From positions 91,030-155,029 of the forward strand of contig JAURMC010000005.1 of the NCBI GenBank assembly GCA_030830895.1: 64,000 nt of DNA, read 5' to 3'. Below the pieces are notes generated by a model. The model did no database searches. It worked only from the letters and a program-made list of their open reading frames with translations, and had not been told where the DNA came from. The translations under genes were made by a program, and so were the position numbers. This stretch comes from Crocinitomicaceae bacterium (lineage in GTDB: Bacteria; Bacteroidota; Bacteroidia; Flavobacteriales_D; Crocinitomicaceae). Position 1 is the stretch's first letter. Every line of letters begins with the position of its first letter. Below, piece after piece: positions 40,391-51,517 of the stretch.

Positions 40391-41283
40391 GTACTAGATA
40401 TACGTATTAAAGCAAACAAAACCGGAAGGACCACATTAATCCCCCAAGTGAAAAATGCGGCTAACATGATCTCTTCTTTCGGATAGGTGAACCATGAAAA
40501 TACCGCGACCGCAATGAGTTCTCGTAAAACAAGTTTACCAAACAAAATTGAAGGAGACAAGGTAATTAAGCCATAGCTTAACATTAAAATAAAAATTTGT
40601 TTTATGTCAAAAGGTATTCCAAATCCTAAAATTAACAGATGGAATTGAACAGAAAATACAGCATATCTAAGAATACTTAATAATAATATTTGGCCTTTAG
40701 ACTGAGAAGCAGGTAACGCATGAAAATCCCTAATAAGTTTCCACTTCGACATACATGTCGGAAACTTCAGTTTAAAAAAGTAGCTGATCAAACTCAAGGC
40801 CCCAGCGCTAAAAAACATAAAAGTCACAAAAATTCGATGAACGCCAAATAAATACATAGCCCCCCAAAAAGCAAATAACATGGTAACTGTAAATTGAGCC
40901 AAACCAGAAAGTACCCCGGCACCCATCCATTGTAAATTTCGTATTCGGGTGTTTATCCCCAAACGCCCAATGGTAGTTGCAATTAATGCTGGCGTAAAGA
41001 AGGATACTATTATTCCCTGATAAAAAGCTTTATTTTGATCAGTAAGTGGTATCTCATACTGATTCACACTCCACTTAAAACGCTTCCACTCCAACCAAAA
41101 GTTTAATGGAAATAATAGGGTCGCACAACACACACACAAATAATTGGTAACTACAATTGCCTCAAATGACAACCATTTTAAAAAAACTTGATAGCTTATT
41201 ATAAACAAGCAGGCGAGCAAAAGAAATCGAATGAAGACCTCAAGCGTGGCATTAAATTGAGTAGCTTTACTTTTCGTTTGCAT
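40366..41283 (-). CDS. multi-TM membrane protein, flippase-like (LPG synthase TM-like)
   Basis: ~305 aa polytopic; ATG start at 41283 preferred over the TTG at 41289 in the track. Confidence 0.6.
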   Translation of the reverse strand: MQTKSKATQFNATLEVFIRFLLLACLFIISYQVFLKWLSFEAIVVTNYLCVCCATLLFPLNFWLEWKRFKWSVNQYEIPLTDQNKAFYQGIIVSFFTPALIATTIGRLGINTRIRNLQWMGAGVLSGLAQFTVTMLFAFWGAMYLFGVHRIFVTFMFFSAGALSLISYFFKLKFPTCMSKWKLIRDFHALPASQSKGQILLLSILRYAVFSVQFHLLILGFGIPFDIKQIFILMLSYGLITLSPSILFGKLVLRELIAVAVFSWFTYPKEEIMLAAFFTWGINVVLPVLFALIRISSTWKARFYL

Positions 41284-41288
41284 TTTCA

Positions 41289-41849
41289 ATGGCTGAAGAT
41301 AGAATAATTCTTGGAATTGATCCTGGAACTACAGTTTTAGGATATGGGTTAATCCATGTTAAAAACGGAAAACTTTCGTTGGTGAATTTCGGAATTATTC
41401 AACTTCATAAACTACCGAGCCATCCTGATAAATTAAAACGAATATTAGAACGAATCAATGGTTTAATAGAAGAATATCGGCCTGATGAAATGGCGATTGA
41501 GGCTCCTTTCTTTGGTAAAAATGTGCAATCCATGTTAAAATTGGGAAGGGCTCAAGGGGTGGCTATTGCTGCTTGTTTAAATCATAATATCCCCTTTGAA
41601 GAATATGCCCCACGTAAAATCAAACAAAGTATTACTAGTAACGGTAACGCATCTAAGGAACAAGTTGCTGCCATGTTGCAATCCATATTACACTTCGAAG
41701 AAATGCCTAAGTATTTGGATGCCACGGATGGATTAGCTGTTGCGGTATGCCATGTATTCTCCAAAGGAGTAGGAGAACACAACAAAACCAAAGGTGGAGG
41801 ATGGAAAAGTTTCATTAAGGATCAATCCCATCGTATAAAAAAATCATGA
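41289..41849 (+). CDS. ruvC: crossover junction endodeoxyribonuclease RuvC
   Basis: ILGIDPGTTVLGYGLI, MAIEAPFFGKNVQSMLKLGRAQGVAI, DATDGLAVAVCH. Confidence 0.97.
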   Translation: MAEDRIILGIDPGTTVLGYGLIHVKNGKLSLVNFGIIQLHKLPSHPDKLKRILERINGLIEEYRPDEMAIEAPFFGKNVQSMLKLGRAQGVAIAACLNHNIPFEEYAPRKIKQSITSNGNASKEQVAAMLQSILHFEEMPKYLDATDGLAVAVCHVFSKGVGEHNKTKGGGWKSFIKDQSHRIKKS

Positions 41850-42310
41850 TTAATTGCATACAAATATATACCGATGGTTCCTCAAGGGGTAATCCAGGAC
41901 CTGGAGGATTTGGAATCGTTATGAAATTTGGTGCTAATGAGAAAATCGTATCAAAAGGCTTCCGACTCACAACAAATAACCGAATGGAATTGTGGGCAGT
42001 TATTCATGCATTAGAACTCTTAAATACAAATAAATACACTATTCATATTTATTCAGATTCAAAATATGTGATTGAAGCCATTGAAAAAAAATGGGTTTGG
42101 GAATGGGAGAAGAAAGGGTTCAAAGGAAAAAAAAATGAGGATTTGTGGAGAAAATATCTTAAGCTGCATCCCAACTATAAACTAAATTTTCATTGGGTTA
42201 AGGGCCATGCTGGTCACCCAGAAAACGAGCGATGTGATGAGCTCGCAGTACAAGCAGCAACCGCAATGTCCTTAGGTGTTGACGAAGGCTACGAAAAAAC
42301 GCAAGGCTAA
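41846..42310 (+). CDS. rnhA: ribonuclease HI
   Basis: IYTDGSSRGNPGPGGFGIV, NNRMELWAVIHAL, YSDSKYVIEAI, WVKGHAGHPENERCDELA. Confidence 0.96.
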   Translation: MINCIQIYTDGSSRGNPGPGGFGIVMKFGANEKIVSKGFRLTTNNRMELWAVIHALELLNTNKYTIHIYSDSKYVIEAIEKKWVWEWEKKGFKGKKNEDLWRKYLKLHPNYKLNFHWVKGHAGHPENERCDELAVQAATAMSLGVDEGYEKTQG

Positions 42311-42313
42311 CTG

Positions 42314-45300
42314 TTACTTTGAACCAATTACCGTTACAAATCCATACTGGTCAATCGCGGTTCCTCCCAGCATTTCACCGATTAATCGGTAGAAATAAAC
42401 TCCATCCGTACATGGCACTCCTTCTGAAGTATCTCCGTCCCATAAGGCTATACCAGTTTGATTGTCAATCATATATACCAAATGGCCCCAACGATTAAAA
42501 ATCTGAATTTGATATGTTTTAAAGAATTGTTCAGATAAAACTAATTCATCATTTTTTCCATCTCCATTTGGTGTAAGTACATTCGGTATTATTAAATCTG
42601 GATCTTTAACATTGATAACCAATGCATATGAATCCTCACATCCCTGTTGATCAACTACGGTTAGGGTAATGGTATAAGGACCACTTAAAGCGAAACTTGT
42701 TGTTTGATCGCCATTATTATTAAGGGTATAGGTTGTGTCGTTATTTATATCCCACGTCCAACTAACAATTGGACTTCCAATAAAAGTAGACTGATCAGCA
42801 AACACAACAGGGTCATTTTGATCTACCAACATTGGAGTTGCTGTAAAGTCAGCATCCAATCCGTCGTCAAAAACGGTTACAGAATCAAGTACAGTTGAAA
42901 TTTCACAGCCGTCTGGACTAATTAAGGTTACTGTCGCCTGATATGTTCCTGGAGTTTCGTAATTATATACGAAATTTGTTTCGTTATATACATAGTTCCC
43001 ATCTCCCATATTCCAAATTAAGCTATCCACATTCAGCGGTGCTTGGACGAGAAACGTGGCGCCCTGAACACATAAATTGGGGTTTTGTACAAAACTTGGT
43101 ACTCCTTGTGGACCTCCGATTGTTACATGTTCATAAACTATTGTGTCGTCAACACAACCATATTCGTCAGTAATTTGGAGTGTAAGATCAAACGAGCCAT
43201 TAATTACAAAGGTATTACTAGGATTTTCTAAAATTGAATTATTTCCATCACCAAAGCCCCAGTTCCATGCCGCTATACTACCGTAAGATTGCGATGAATC
43301 TTGATAATTACCAAACAATGGCGGGCACTCATATTCGCCATTAGCATTCATTATGGCTCCACTAAAACTAAAGAAAGGAATGGCATGAGGTAGTGAAACC
43401 GTAACTAAATTGGTTAAGGTATCTTCACAACCATTAGAGTCAATGGCAACCAGCGTTAAAATAAAGCTACTGCTTAATTGACTTATTGGCAGATTCGGTG
43501 GAACTGTTGAAATAATGCCTGTATCCTGGGCTGATGATACCGGTTGGTTATTTACATACCAAGTATAAGTTAAATTTCCCACACCGGTGGATGTATTCAC
43601 AGTAAGCGTTGTATCTTCGGCACAAACCACGGCTGGGAAGGAAAAATCAGAGATTGGTTTTGTAATCGTTATTGGTACTGTAGCAGGGGTTGAAGAACAT
43701 CCAAATACATCGTAAACCACCATGGTCGCATAATAGGTTCCATTACCATTAAATGTGTGATTTATTGGTTGATTTACATTGTTTGTTGTAATCGAACTAT
43801 TGTCGTCAGTGAAAGTTGTAATGAAATATGAAAGTGGCATTCCGTTTCCAACTGCCATGGAATTATTAATAAATGTTACGGGAAAAGGTGAACAACCCAC
43901 CGAATTTTGAGCGTTAATTATCGGAAATGGGATATTTAATACGCGTACAGGGTGCATTATTTGTGCGGTACATCCCACACTATTTGTTACGGTAAGTGTA
44001 ATGTTATAAAGGCCTTGGGTGGAATATACAAATGCTGGATTTGGTCCTGTATTGATAGTTTGTCCATTCCCCATTGAATAGAACCAGTTCGTTAATGGAT
44101 GCGAGTTAGGTGGAGCACTCCAAGAAGTGCTAGCATCAAAAAGCAGTAAACTATCATTTCTACATACCGTATCATTAGACATTGTAAATTGCGCAGCAAT
44201 TTGGGAAAAATGAATCGTTTTAGTAATGCTATCATGGCATCCCGTAGTATAATTATGGATCACTTGTTCAACGGTATATGATCCGTATGACGCAAAACTG
44301 TGGGATGTATTCCCATTATTTACACCGTCCAACACTGCATTTCCAATGGTTGTGTTTGGGGTTCCGTCGCCCCATTCCCAAGTCATACTAACGTTATCAG
44401 GCAATTCACCATGAATCGAATTGTCTGTAAAAGAAACATTAATTGGGAAAGCGCCCGGATTACAAAATAATTGAGAAGACGGATTAAACTCTGCAATTGG
44501 TGCCAAAACATATACCGCTGAGTCAATGGTAATTGAATCTTTACAACCACGAAAATCAACAACTAGTTGAACGGATATATATCCTGTATCTTGAGTAAAT
44601 TGATGCGTCGGATTTTCTTGGGTTGAAGTACCATCACCAAAATCCCAAAAATAACTCACTTCATTTGGCTGGTGAGGGATTGAAATAATTGTTCCATTAG
44701 TGAAGTTTACATTTTGCTTTGCACAAGTAACAAGAGGACTAACTGTAAAATCAACTAAATCAATCTGGCCAACCGATATATAGTCCTGGATAAACATGGT
44801 ATCAATACATCCAGACAGTGAAGTAACTACTAGGGTTACATCATAATACCCAGGATTTAAACCATAGGTTTGTGGCGGAGGGTTTTGACCAATGAAGGTT
44901 TGTCCATTACCAAAGTTCCACTGCCAGTTTACAATTGGATTTGCAGGATTGGGCGTTGATGACGTATCCGTAAATTGCACAGTATGTGGGTCACATCCTC
45001 CCGGTTCGTCGGCAAAAAATCCAGCCTCAATGTTCACAATGTTGATGTAATCATTTTGTGTGGTACTTCCGGTACAACCGGACGGAGTTGTTACAGAAAG
45101 TGTTACCGAGTATAAACCGGAGCCGTTGTATACTTGTGGTGGTGGGTTCGTACCTGTAAAGGTTTGGCCATTTCCAAATGACCATGTGTAATTACCTGCA
45201 ACTCCAGTTGTGTTATTAAATGTAACATTCGACGGAGCACAATTGGTCAATGGATTTGCAGTAAAAGATGGTGTTATATTGTTTTGTATAGTTATTTGAT

Positions 45301-46093
45301 GTTGCACATTTCCCGAACAACCAGACCCAGTGTTTTGCGCCTGCAGCGTAACGTTGTAAACCCCTGGAGTATTGAAGGTAAAACTTGGGTTTTGTTGTTG
45401 GCTATTCCCTTGACCAGAAAAATTCCAACTCCATTGGTTAGCGCCGGCAGTGGAATTATCTTGAAAAAGAACTGGGGTACCAACACAACCTGCTGACGGT
45501 GCGGTAATTCCTGCTTGAAAATTGCTCACAACAATCGAATCCGTGAAGTTGCCAATGCATCCGGTTGTTGTATTGGTAACGGTTAATTGTACGCCATAAC
45601 TTCCCGCCACATTGTAGGTAACATTGGAAGGGTTCTGCAGATTGGAGTTTTGTCCATTGCCAAAATTCCAGGCGTAACTGAAATTCGCCCCGTTGGAAGA
45701 TGTATTCGTAAATCCTACCGTTAACGGAACAGTGCATCCAAGACCGCTGACATTAAACCCTACGTTAGGTGCAGGTAAAACGGTAATGTAGTTACTTTTG
45801 ATTTCTGAATCGACCGCTCCGTTTGCGTTGGTAACGACTAACGTTATGGTAAAGGTCCCCGCTGTAGTAAAAATGTGTGTCGGGTTTTGATTACTAACTG
45901 TTACCCCATCACCAAAATTCCATGAATATTGATTTATAGCGGGACCCCCATTTGTAGTAGAAGTTGAGGTAAAACTAACAGGAACACCCACACAAACACT
46001 AAGAGGTAATGCCGTAAAATTTGCCGTTGGAGCTTGCCCTAAAACAATAGATACAACCGTAGTAAAAATAAGGACTGAGAGCGATCTAATCAT
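42314..46093 (-). CDS. PKD-domain array protein with gliding motility-associated C-terminal domain
   Basis: ~1259 aa from MIRSLSVLIF; many PKD motifs (YSWNFGDGxxxxxQNPTHxFxxxGxFxxxLxV); CTD NVLTPNGDGKNDELVLSEQFFKTYQIQIFNRWGHLVY. Confidence 0.93.
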   Translation of the reverse strand: MIRSLSVLIFTTVVSIVLGQAPTANFTALPLSVCVGVPVSFTSTSTTNGGPAINQYSWNFGDGVTVSNQNPTHIFTTAGTFTITLVVTNANGAVDSEIKSNYITVLPAPNVGFNVSGLGCTVPLTVGFTNTSSNGANFSYAWNFGNGQNSNLQNPSNVTYNVAGSYGVQLTVTNTTTGCIGNFTDSIVVSNFQAGITAPSAGCVGTPVLFQDNSTAGANQWSWNFSGQGNSQQQNPSFTFNTPGVYNVTLQAQNTGSGCSGNVQHQITIQNNITPSFTANPLTNCAPSNVTFNNTTGVAGNYTWSFGNGQTFTGTNPPPQVYNGSGLYSVTLSVTTPSGCTGSTTQNDYINIVNIEAGFFADEPGGCDPHTVQFTDTSSTPNPANPIVNWQWNFGNGQTFIGQNPPPQTYGLNPGYYDVTLVVTSLSGCIDTMFIQDYISVGQIDLVDFTVSPLVTCAKQNVNFTNGTIISIPHQPNEVSYFWDFGDGTSTQENPTHQFTQDTGYISVQLVVDFRGCKDSITIDSAVYVLAPIAEFNPSSQLFCNPGAFPINVSFTDNSIHGELPDNVSMTWEWGDGTPNTTIGNAVLDGVNNGNTSHSFASYGSYTVEQVIHNYTTGCHDSITKTIHFSQIAAQFTMSNDTVCRNDSLLLFDASTSWSAPPNSHPLTNWFYSMGNGQTINTGPNPAFVYSTQGLYNITLTVTNSVGCTAQIMHPVRVLNIPFPIINAQNSVGCSPFPVTFINNSMAVGNGMPLSYFITTFTDDNSSITTNNVNQPINHTFNGNGTYYATMVVYDVFGCSSTPATVPITITKPISDFSFPAVVCAEDTTLTVNTSTGVGNLTYTWYVNNQPVSSAQDTGIISTVPPNLPISQLSSSFILTLVAIDSNGCEDTLTNLVTVSLPHAIPFFSFSGAIMNANGEYECPPLFGNYQDSSQSYGSIAAWNWGFGDGNNSILENPSNTFVINGSFDLTLQITDEYGCVDDTIVYEHVTIGGPQGVPSFVQNPNLCVQGATFLVQAPLNVDSLIWNMGDGNYVYNETNFVYNYETPGTYQATVTLISPDGCEISTVLDSVTVFDDGLDADFTATPMLVDQNDPVVFADQSTFIGSPIVSWTWDINNDTTYTLNNNGDQTTSFALSGPYTITLTVVDQQGCEDSYALVINVKDPDLIIPNVLTPNGDGKNDELVLSEQFFKTYQIQIFNRWGHLVYMIDNQTGIALWDGDTSEGVPCTDGVYFYRLIGEMLGGTAIDQYGFVTVIGSK

Positions 46094-46180
46094 AGATATT
46101 ACATTGACAACAAAACTAAATAAAAAGTTGCACAACATACCGTATTGCGATCGTTAAAAACTGCTCCTTTGCACGCCTAT

Positions 46181-48796
46181 TTATCTGATTAAATTAACGA
46201 ATCCATAAAGATGCTCCCATTGATTATCCCCCTGTCCGCCGTAACGGAGTAAGTAAGTATATACTCCCACAGGACATTTTACACCAACAGGTAAGTATCC
46301 ATCCCATCCATAATCTGGGTCATAGCTTTCAAAAACGATTTCTCCCCAACGGTTATAGATAGCAAACAAATAATTCGCAGGCTTGAAACCTGGAGTAAAA
46401 ACAGGGTAAAAGGTTGAATTTTCCTCTTCTCCGTCAGGGGTAAATGAATTGGGGATATAGCACGAAACGGTATTGGTTACTTCTATGGTACGAGAAATCG
46501 TTTGACTACATCCTAAATTATTAATAGTGGTTAGTTCAATAATAAAAACACCTTCTACCATTGGTAACTCCCAAGTAAACTCAGCTGAATTATTAACAAA
46601 ACTCTCCCCGTTGATTACCCACTGATAGGTTTGATTGGGATTTACATTGTTCGAAATAGTTAGGGTTGGATTACTAAGTTCAAGTTGCAATGGATCTAGC
46701 GAAAAATCTGGAGGTGTAATTGCTTCAACGTTAACCTGAGCGCTCACCGGCAAAGAAGCACATCCCAAGGCGCTAACCCCTTGAACTGAATAAGAAGAAC
46801 TTATCGTTGGACAAACTGTGTTTTGAGGACCAAAAACTGCGGCATCTTGCCAAACATAATATTGAGCTCCAAGTGCAGACAATGCAACGCATTCCCCCCA
46901 ACAAATGATTGTATCTGTGGCAGTAACAATTGGAATAGGGTTGACCTGCAGGCTTAAAATTACCAAAGAGTCACATCCTGAAAGGTTTTGAAGGTGTTGA
47001 GAATATAACCCGGTTGAGGTTAGTAATTGACCATTGAACAACACTGAAGAATCCGAACATATTTGCGACATCAAAAGTGTCGTGTCTGGGAGATGAAGCG
47101 AAACCAACACACTATCGGTATAGGTGCATCCGTACCCATCCACAACGCTCACGGTATAAATACCTCCATTTTGTAGCCAGACTTGGGGCCCTATATTCCC
47201 GTTGGACCAAGTATAACTTTGATAATTAATAGGGGCTACAATTAATGAAGAATCTCCTAAACAATGGGACAAGTCTGGCCCTAAATCAAACGTGTCTGGT
47301 ACTATTGAAACAACGATTGAATCGCGTGCTGTACCACAACCACTTGGAACATCTAACCAATAGATGCCAGGAACGCCCACGGTCAAGCTAATTCCAGTTG
47401 ATCCATTACTCCAAGTATAAGAGGCATACAAGGAGTCTGGCTGAAGGGTTACCAATGTGCCAGGGCAAATCATGGTGTCAGGGCCTATATTAACTCCGCC
47501 GGGAGGCCCTTGTGGTACATAATTGGGTTGAATGATACCGTTTGTACCCGGCTGTGCACCATGAGGCGTACCGGCACAAGCGGGGCCGTTATGCAACACC
47601 GAGCCAGAAAGACCACCAGTAATTAAAGGGTTAACATTTGCAGGAATAGCCGCTTGTTGAACCACTATAGCACCGCCACCGCCACCGCCACCGGGACCAT
47701 GACAAGCCGAAGACCAAAGGGTGCTTAAGATATTTCCACCACTACCTCCTCTAACATCCAATGAAAGCGTTGAAGTTACATTTTGAGTTAACAAATAAAT
47801 ACACCCTCCTGCTCCTCCACCACCAGCGCCCTCGGAATCAGAATTCCCAACAACATTGGATCCAGAAGCAATAATTTGGGCATTATTTCCTTGAACTGTA
47901 GGCGCAATTAAAAAAACTATTCCTCCCCCCCGTGAACCATTAGTCGTAGTTAGACCATTGTCTCTATAACCACCACCGCCACCACCACCTAGAAAGGCCC
48001 GATAGTTTGAATAATTCAATGGATATCCGCCCATTCCATAAGACCCATTTACAGCACACCATCCTAAAAATTCGTTGCCACCTCGACCACCTGAGCCACC
48101 ATTACTTCCTCCACCAGCTCCAGGATTTCCTGAATTCGACCCCCCTCCTCCATTGGCTAAAGGAGCCCTGTTTCCATCCATGTTTATCGGTGCTGAAACA
48201 ATTCCTTCACCTTTTTTTCCTGCAGAATTTCCAGAATTGGCAAAGTTAGGATCTCCACAAGCAAAAAAACCATTAGTCCATGTTCCTCCTAAGAATCCTT
48301 GACCTTGTACATCAATATTTGCATTGAGCGTAATTGATGCCGTTGCCTCAATAGCAACCACGCCACCAACTGTCCCGTTCCAAGGTTGGGACGTAATTAT
48401 GCCTGAAACAATAGCTTGGTTGTACACAGGCACTTTAATCAATTGTACCAGTCCATTAACAGTAAATGTTTTACATAAATTTTGAACGAACGTAATACTA
48501 GATCCATTGATTGCAGCAATGTTGGTGAATTCGAAATTACCTGCATCCCCATAGTTCTGAATTTGCCCAAAACTCGCATTGTTCGTAGATGAAATTGTTG
48601 CTCCTTTCATTTGGATTAACAAAACTCTGTCCCCAACCGAAAATCCCTGTGCAGAGGTAACATTAACACTGTTTAAATTTACAGCCGTTACCGCCACATA
48701 CTGATTCACAATACCGCTAATCGGTTGGGCATGCGAAGCGCTAACTGTTATAATTAGCCCAATTAACCCAATGATTTTCAGCACTTGAATTTGCAT
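46181..48796 (-). CDS. glycine-rich secreted protein with gliding motility-associated C-terminal domain
   Basis: 871 aa; signal peptide; Gly-rich region; CTD NSFTPDGEEENSTFYPVFTPGFKPANYLFAIYNRWGEIVFES. Confidence 0.92.
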   Translation of the reverse strand: MQIQVLKIIGLIGLIITVSASHAQPISGIVNQYVAVTAVNLNSVNVTSAQGFSVGDRVLLIQMKGATISSTNNASFGQIQNYGDAGNFEFTNIAAINGSSITFVQNLCKTFTVNGLVQLIKVPVYNQAIVSGIITSQPWNGTVGGVVAIEATASITLNANIDVQGQGFLGGTWTNGFFACGDPNFANSGNSAGKKGEGIVSAPINMDGNRAPLANGGGGSNSGNPGAGGGSNGGSGGRGGNEFLGWCAVNGSYGMGGYPLNYSNYRAFLGGGGGGGYRDNGLTTTNGSRGGGIVFLIAPTVQGNNAQIIASGSNVVGNSDSEGAGGGGAGGCIYLLTQNVTSTLSLDVRGGSGGNILSTLWSSACHGPGGGGGGGAIVVQQAAIPANVNPLITGGLSGSVLHNGPACAGTPHGAQPGTNGIIQPNYVPQGPPGGVNIGPDTMICPGTLVTLQPDSLYASYTWSNGSTGISLTVGVPGIYWLDVPSGCGTARDSIVVSIVPDTFDLGPDLSHCLGDSSLIVAPINYQSYTWSNGNIGPQVWLQNGGIYTVSVVDGYGCTYTDSVLVSLHLPDTTLLMSQICSDSSVLFNGQLLTSTGLYSQHLQNLSGCDSLVILSLQVNPIPIVTATDTIICWGECVALSALGAQYYVWQDAAVFGPQNTVCPTISSSYSVQGVSALGCASLPVSAQVNVEAITPPDFSLDPLQLELSNPTLTISNNVNPNQTYQWVINGESFVNNSAEFTWELPMVEGVFIIELTTINNLGCSQTISRTIEVTNTVSCYIPNSFTPDGEEENSTFYPVFTPGFKPANYLFAIYNRWGEIVFESYDPDYGWDGYLPVGVKCPVGVYTYLLRYGGQGDNQWEHLYGFVNLIR

Positions 48797-48850
48797 ATAC
48801 TTGTTAAAGATACACTTAAGATGATAAAATATCCTTTTCGGTTGCCTCTG

Positions 48851-51517
48851 TTATTTCAGAATCGCATTGAACCAAGTGCGATGCGCTGATTTATCTACTC
48901 CTCTACGTGCACAAACTGACTCAAATTGATCGGATAAGATTCCCGTTATGCCAAAGTATTTTGCATCCGGATGGGCAAAATACCAACCAGAAACTGAAGA
49001 AGCTGGATGCATGGCAAGGCTTTCAGTAAGGCTAACACCTATGGTTTCTTTCGCCTGTAGCATCTCAAAAATACCGAGCTTTTCGTAATGATCCGGGCAT
49101 GCAGGGTAACCTGGAGCAGGACGTATTCCCCGGTATTTTTCCGCAATTAATTCCTCATTAGACAGAGCCTGATTTTCATAGCCCCAATATTCTTGACGTA
49201 CGCGTTCGTGCAACCATTCCGCCATTGCTTCGGCAATTCGATCAGCCACTGCTTTCAACAGAATGCTCTTGTAGTCATCGTGGGCTATTTCAAATTCCCT
49301 ACATACTTCTGTGACATCGCCGGCAGTTACAACAAAACACCCTACATAATCCCGAAATCCGGAATTTATTGGAGCGATAAAATCGCTCAAACAAAGGTTG
49401 GGTTGACCTGCAACTTTTTCCGTTTGTTGACGCAAACCAATTTGGCGGTGTAAGCATTTACCCGAATTGGTTTCGAAGATATGTATGTCGTCACCTTCCG
49501 ATTGAGCAGAAAAAATTCCAAAAACGTATCTTGGTGTAAACCAGCCTTTTTGTTGACCTTCGAATAAACAAACTTTGGCATCCTCCAACAACTTGCGAGC
49601 CTCTTCACCTACTACCTCATCGTTCAAAATTTCTGGAAATTTTCCATGAAGGTCCCAACTTCGAAAGAAGGGCGACCAATCGATGTATGGAATGATTTCG
49701 TCCAAAGCGGCGATTTCCCCACTGAAAACGCCCTGCTTTTTGGGGAGGGAAACGGTATGTTCATTGAACTCCAATTTCAACGAATTTTTTCGGGCGACAT
49801 CGATGGGTATCAGGCGTTTAGACGCGGCATGCTGTTCATGATGCTGTCGTAACTTTTCGTAATCTATACGAACATCTTCCTGAAAAATTCCTTGATCACC
49901 CCCTAATAATTTCTCGGCCACCGTCACCGCCCTAGAGGCATCTGGAACGTAAATTACCGAGCCGGAATAGTTCGGGGCGATCTTCACGGCGGTATGCACT
50001 TTCGAGGTGGTGGCTCCTCCTATGAGCAAGGGGATATTGGGGTTTCGTTCTTCCATAGCCGATGCTACCTTGACCATTTCATCCAAGGATGGGGTAATCA
50101 AACCGCTCAATCCAATAATATCGCAACCTTCATCGATGGCGCGTTGAACGATTTCATTACCCGGGACCATCACGCCCATATCGATAATTTCGTAATTGTT
50201 GCAGGCAAGAACTACCCCAACGATATTTTTGCCAATGTCGTGCACATCGCCTTTGACCGTAGCCATGAGAATTTTCCCCGCTTTTTGGATTTCACCTTGG
50301 CTATCTGCCTCGATATACGGCTGAAGAAAAGCAACGGCTTTTTTCATGACCCTAGCCGATTTCACCACTTGAGGTAAGAACATCTTTCCTTCTCCAAATA
50401 AATCCCCCACCACGTTCATTCCCGACATTAAGGGCCCCTCAATGATTTGCAGTGGTTTATCGTACAAGGGCAAGCAAGAAGCAATGTCTTCTTCGATGTA
50501 CTTATCAATCCCTTTAACCAACGAATGTTCAATGCGTTTCACCAATTCGAAACTTCTCCAAAATTCTTGCGCTGCTACTTCTTTAACCCCTTGTTGCACG
50601 GTTTCTGCCAAGGACAAAAGGCGCTCCGTTGCATCTGGCCTTCGGTTGAAAAATACGTCTTCAATATGTTCTAACAAAATGGGGTCAATGTCGGAATATA
50701 CCGTTAACATGGTCGGGTTTACGATGCCCATGTCCATGCCGTTTTGAATGGCATGGTAAAGAAAAACAGCATGCATCGCTTCACGAACAGCATTGTTGCC
50801 ACGAAAGGAAAAAGAAACGTTTGAAACTCCTCCGCTAATATGGCATCCGGGAAGATTCTCAGTGATCCATGCCGTAGCGCGAAAAAAGTCTAAGGCATTA
50901 AGTGCGTGTTCTTCCATTCCTGTTGCAACAGGAAAAATATTTGGGTCAAATATGATGTCATTCGGATGAATTCCTGCCTTTTTCACCAATAAATCGTAAG
51001 AACGTGAACAAATTTCAACCCTTCGGTCAAAAGAATCAGCCTGCCCCACCTCATCGAAAGCCATAACGATCATGGCGGCTCCCATGGTATTAATAAATTT
51101 CGCTTGTTGAAGGAAGACCTGTTCTCCTTCCTTCAAAGAAATAGAATTCACCACCCCTTTACCCTGCAAACATTTTAATCCCGCTTCAATAATATCCCAT
51201 TTTGAACTGTCTATCATGATGGGGATTTTCGCGATTTCTGGTTCGGATGCAATGAGATTCAAAAAAGTAACCATGGCGGATTTTCCATCAATCATGGCCT
51301 CGTCCATGTTTACGTCTAAAATTTGAGCGCCTCCTTCTACTTGCTCACGAGCAACAGAGAGCGCTTCTTCAAATCGTTCCTCGCGAATTAACCGTAAAAA
51401 AGCCTTAGAGCCGGTCACATTGGTTCTTTCACCAATATTCACAAAATTGCTCTCTTTAGTAGCGACTAATGGCTCAAGACCCGATAAACGTAAAACTCTC
51501 TCCATCAGCTCTCCCAC
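48851..51517 (-). CDS. metH: cobalamin-dependent methionine synthase, pterin-binding/B12-binding/activation module
   Basis: [58 protein letters not shown]; activation domain [15 protein letters not shown]. Confidence 0.96.
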   Translation of the reverse strand: MGELMERVLRLSGLEPLVATKESNFVNIGERTNVTGSKAFLRLIREERFEEALSVAREQVEGGAQILDVNMDEAMIDGKSAMVTFLNLIASEPEIAKIPIMIDSSKWDIIEAGLKCLQGKGVVNSISLKEGEQVFLQQAKFINTMGAAMIVMAFDEVGQADSFDRRVEICSRSYDLLVKKAGIHPNDIIFDPNIFPVATGMEEHALNALDFFRATAWITENLPGCHISGGVSNVSFSFRGNNAVREAMHAVFLYHAIQNGMDMGIVNPTMLTVYSDIDPILLEHIEDVFFNRRPDATERLLSLAETVQQGVKEVAAQEFWRSFELVKRIEHSLVKGIDKYIEEDIASCLPLYDKPLQIIEGPLMSGMNVVGDLFGEGKMFLPQVVKSARVMKKAVAFLQPYIEADSQGEIQKAGKILMATVKGDVHDIGKNIVGVVLACNNYEIIDMGVMVPGNEIVQRAIDEGCDIIGLSGLITPSLDEMVKVASAMEERNPNIPLLIGGATTSKVHTAVKIAPNYSGSVIYVPDASRAVTVAEKLLGGDQGIFQEDVRIDYEKLRQHHEQHAASKRLIPIDVARKNSLKLEFNEHTVSLPKKQGVFSGEIAALDEIIPYIDWSPFFRSWDLHGKFPEILNDEVVGEEARKLLEDAKVCLFEGQQKGWFTPRYVFGIFSAQSEGDDIHIFETNSGKCLHRQIGLRQQTEKVAGQPNLCLSDFIAPINSGFRDYVGCFVVTAGDVTEVCREFEIAHDDYKSILLKAVADRIAEAMAEWLHERVRQEYWGYENQALSNEELIAEKYRGIRPAPGYPACPDHYEKLGIFEMLQAKETIGVSLTESLAMHPASSVSGWYFAHPDAKYFGITGILSDQFESVCARRGVDKSAHRTWFNAILK

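Noticed and set aside
48007-48302. Pro/His-rich plus-strand ORFs opposite the glycine-rich protein
   Set aside because: Compositional mirror of GGN codons on the other strand; not independent genes.
51505-51517. Possible sequencing frameshift splitting metH
   Set aside because: The break lies at a natural domain boundary with overlapping start/stop, and split MetH is known in the phylum, so I treat it as genuine (see finding for the check).
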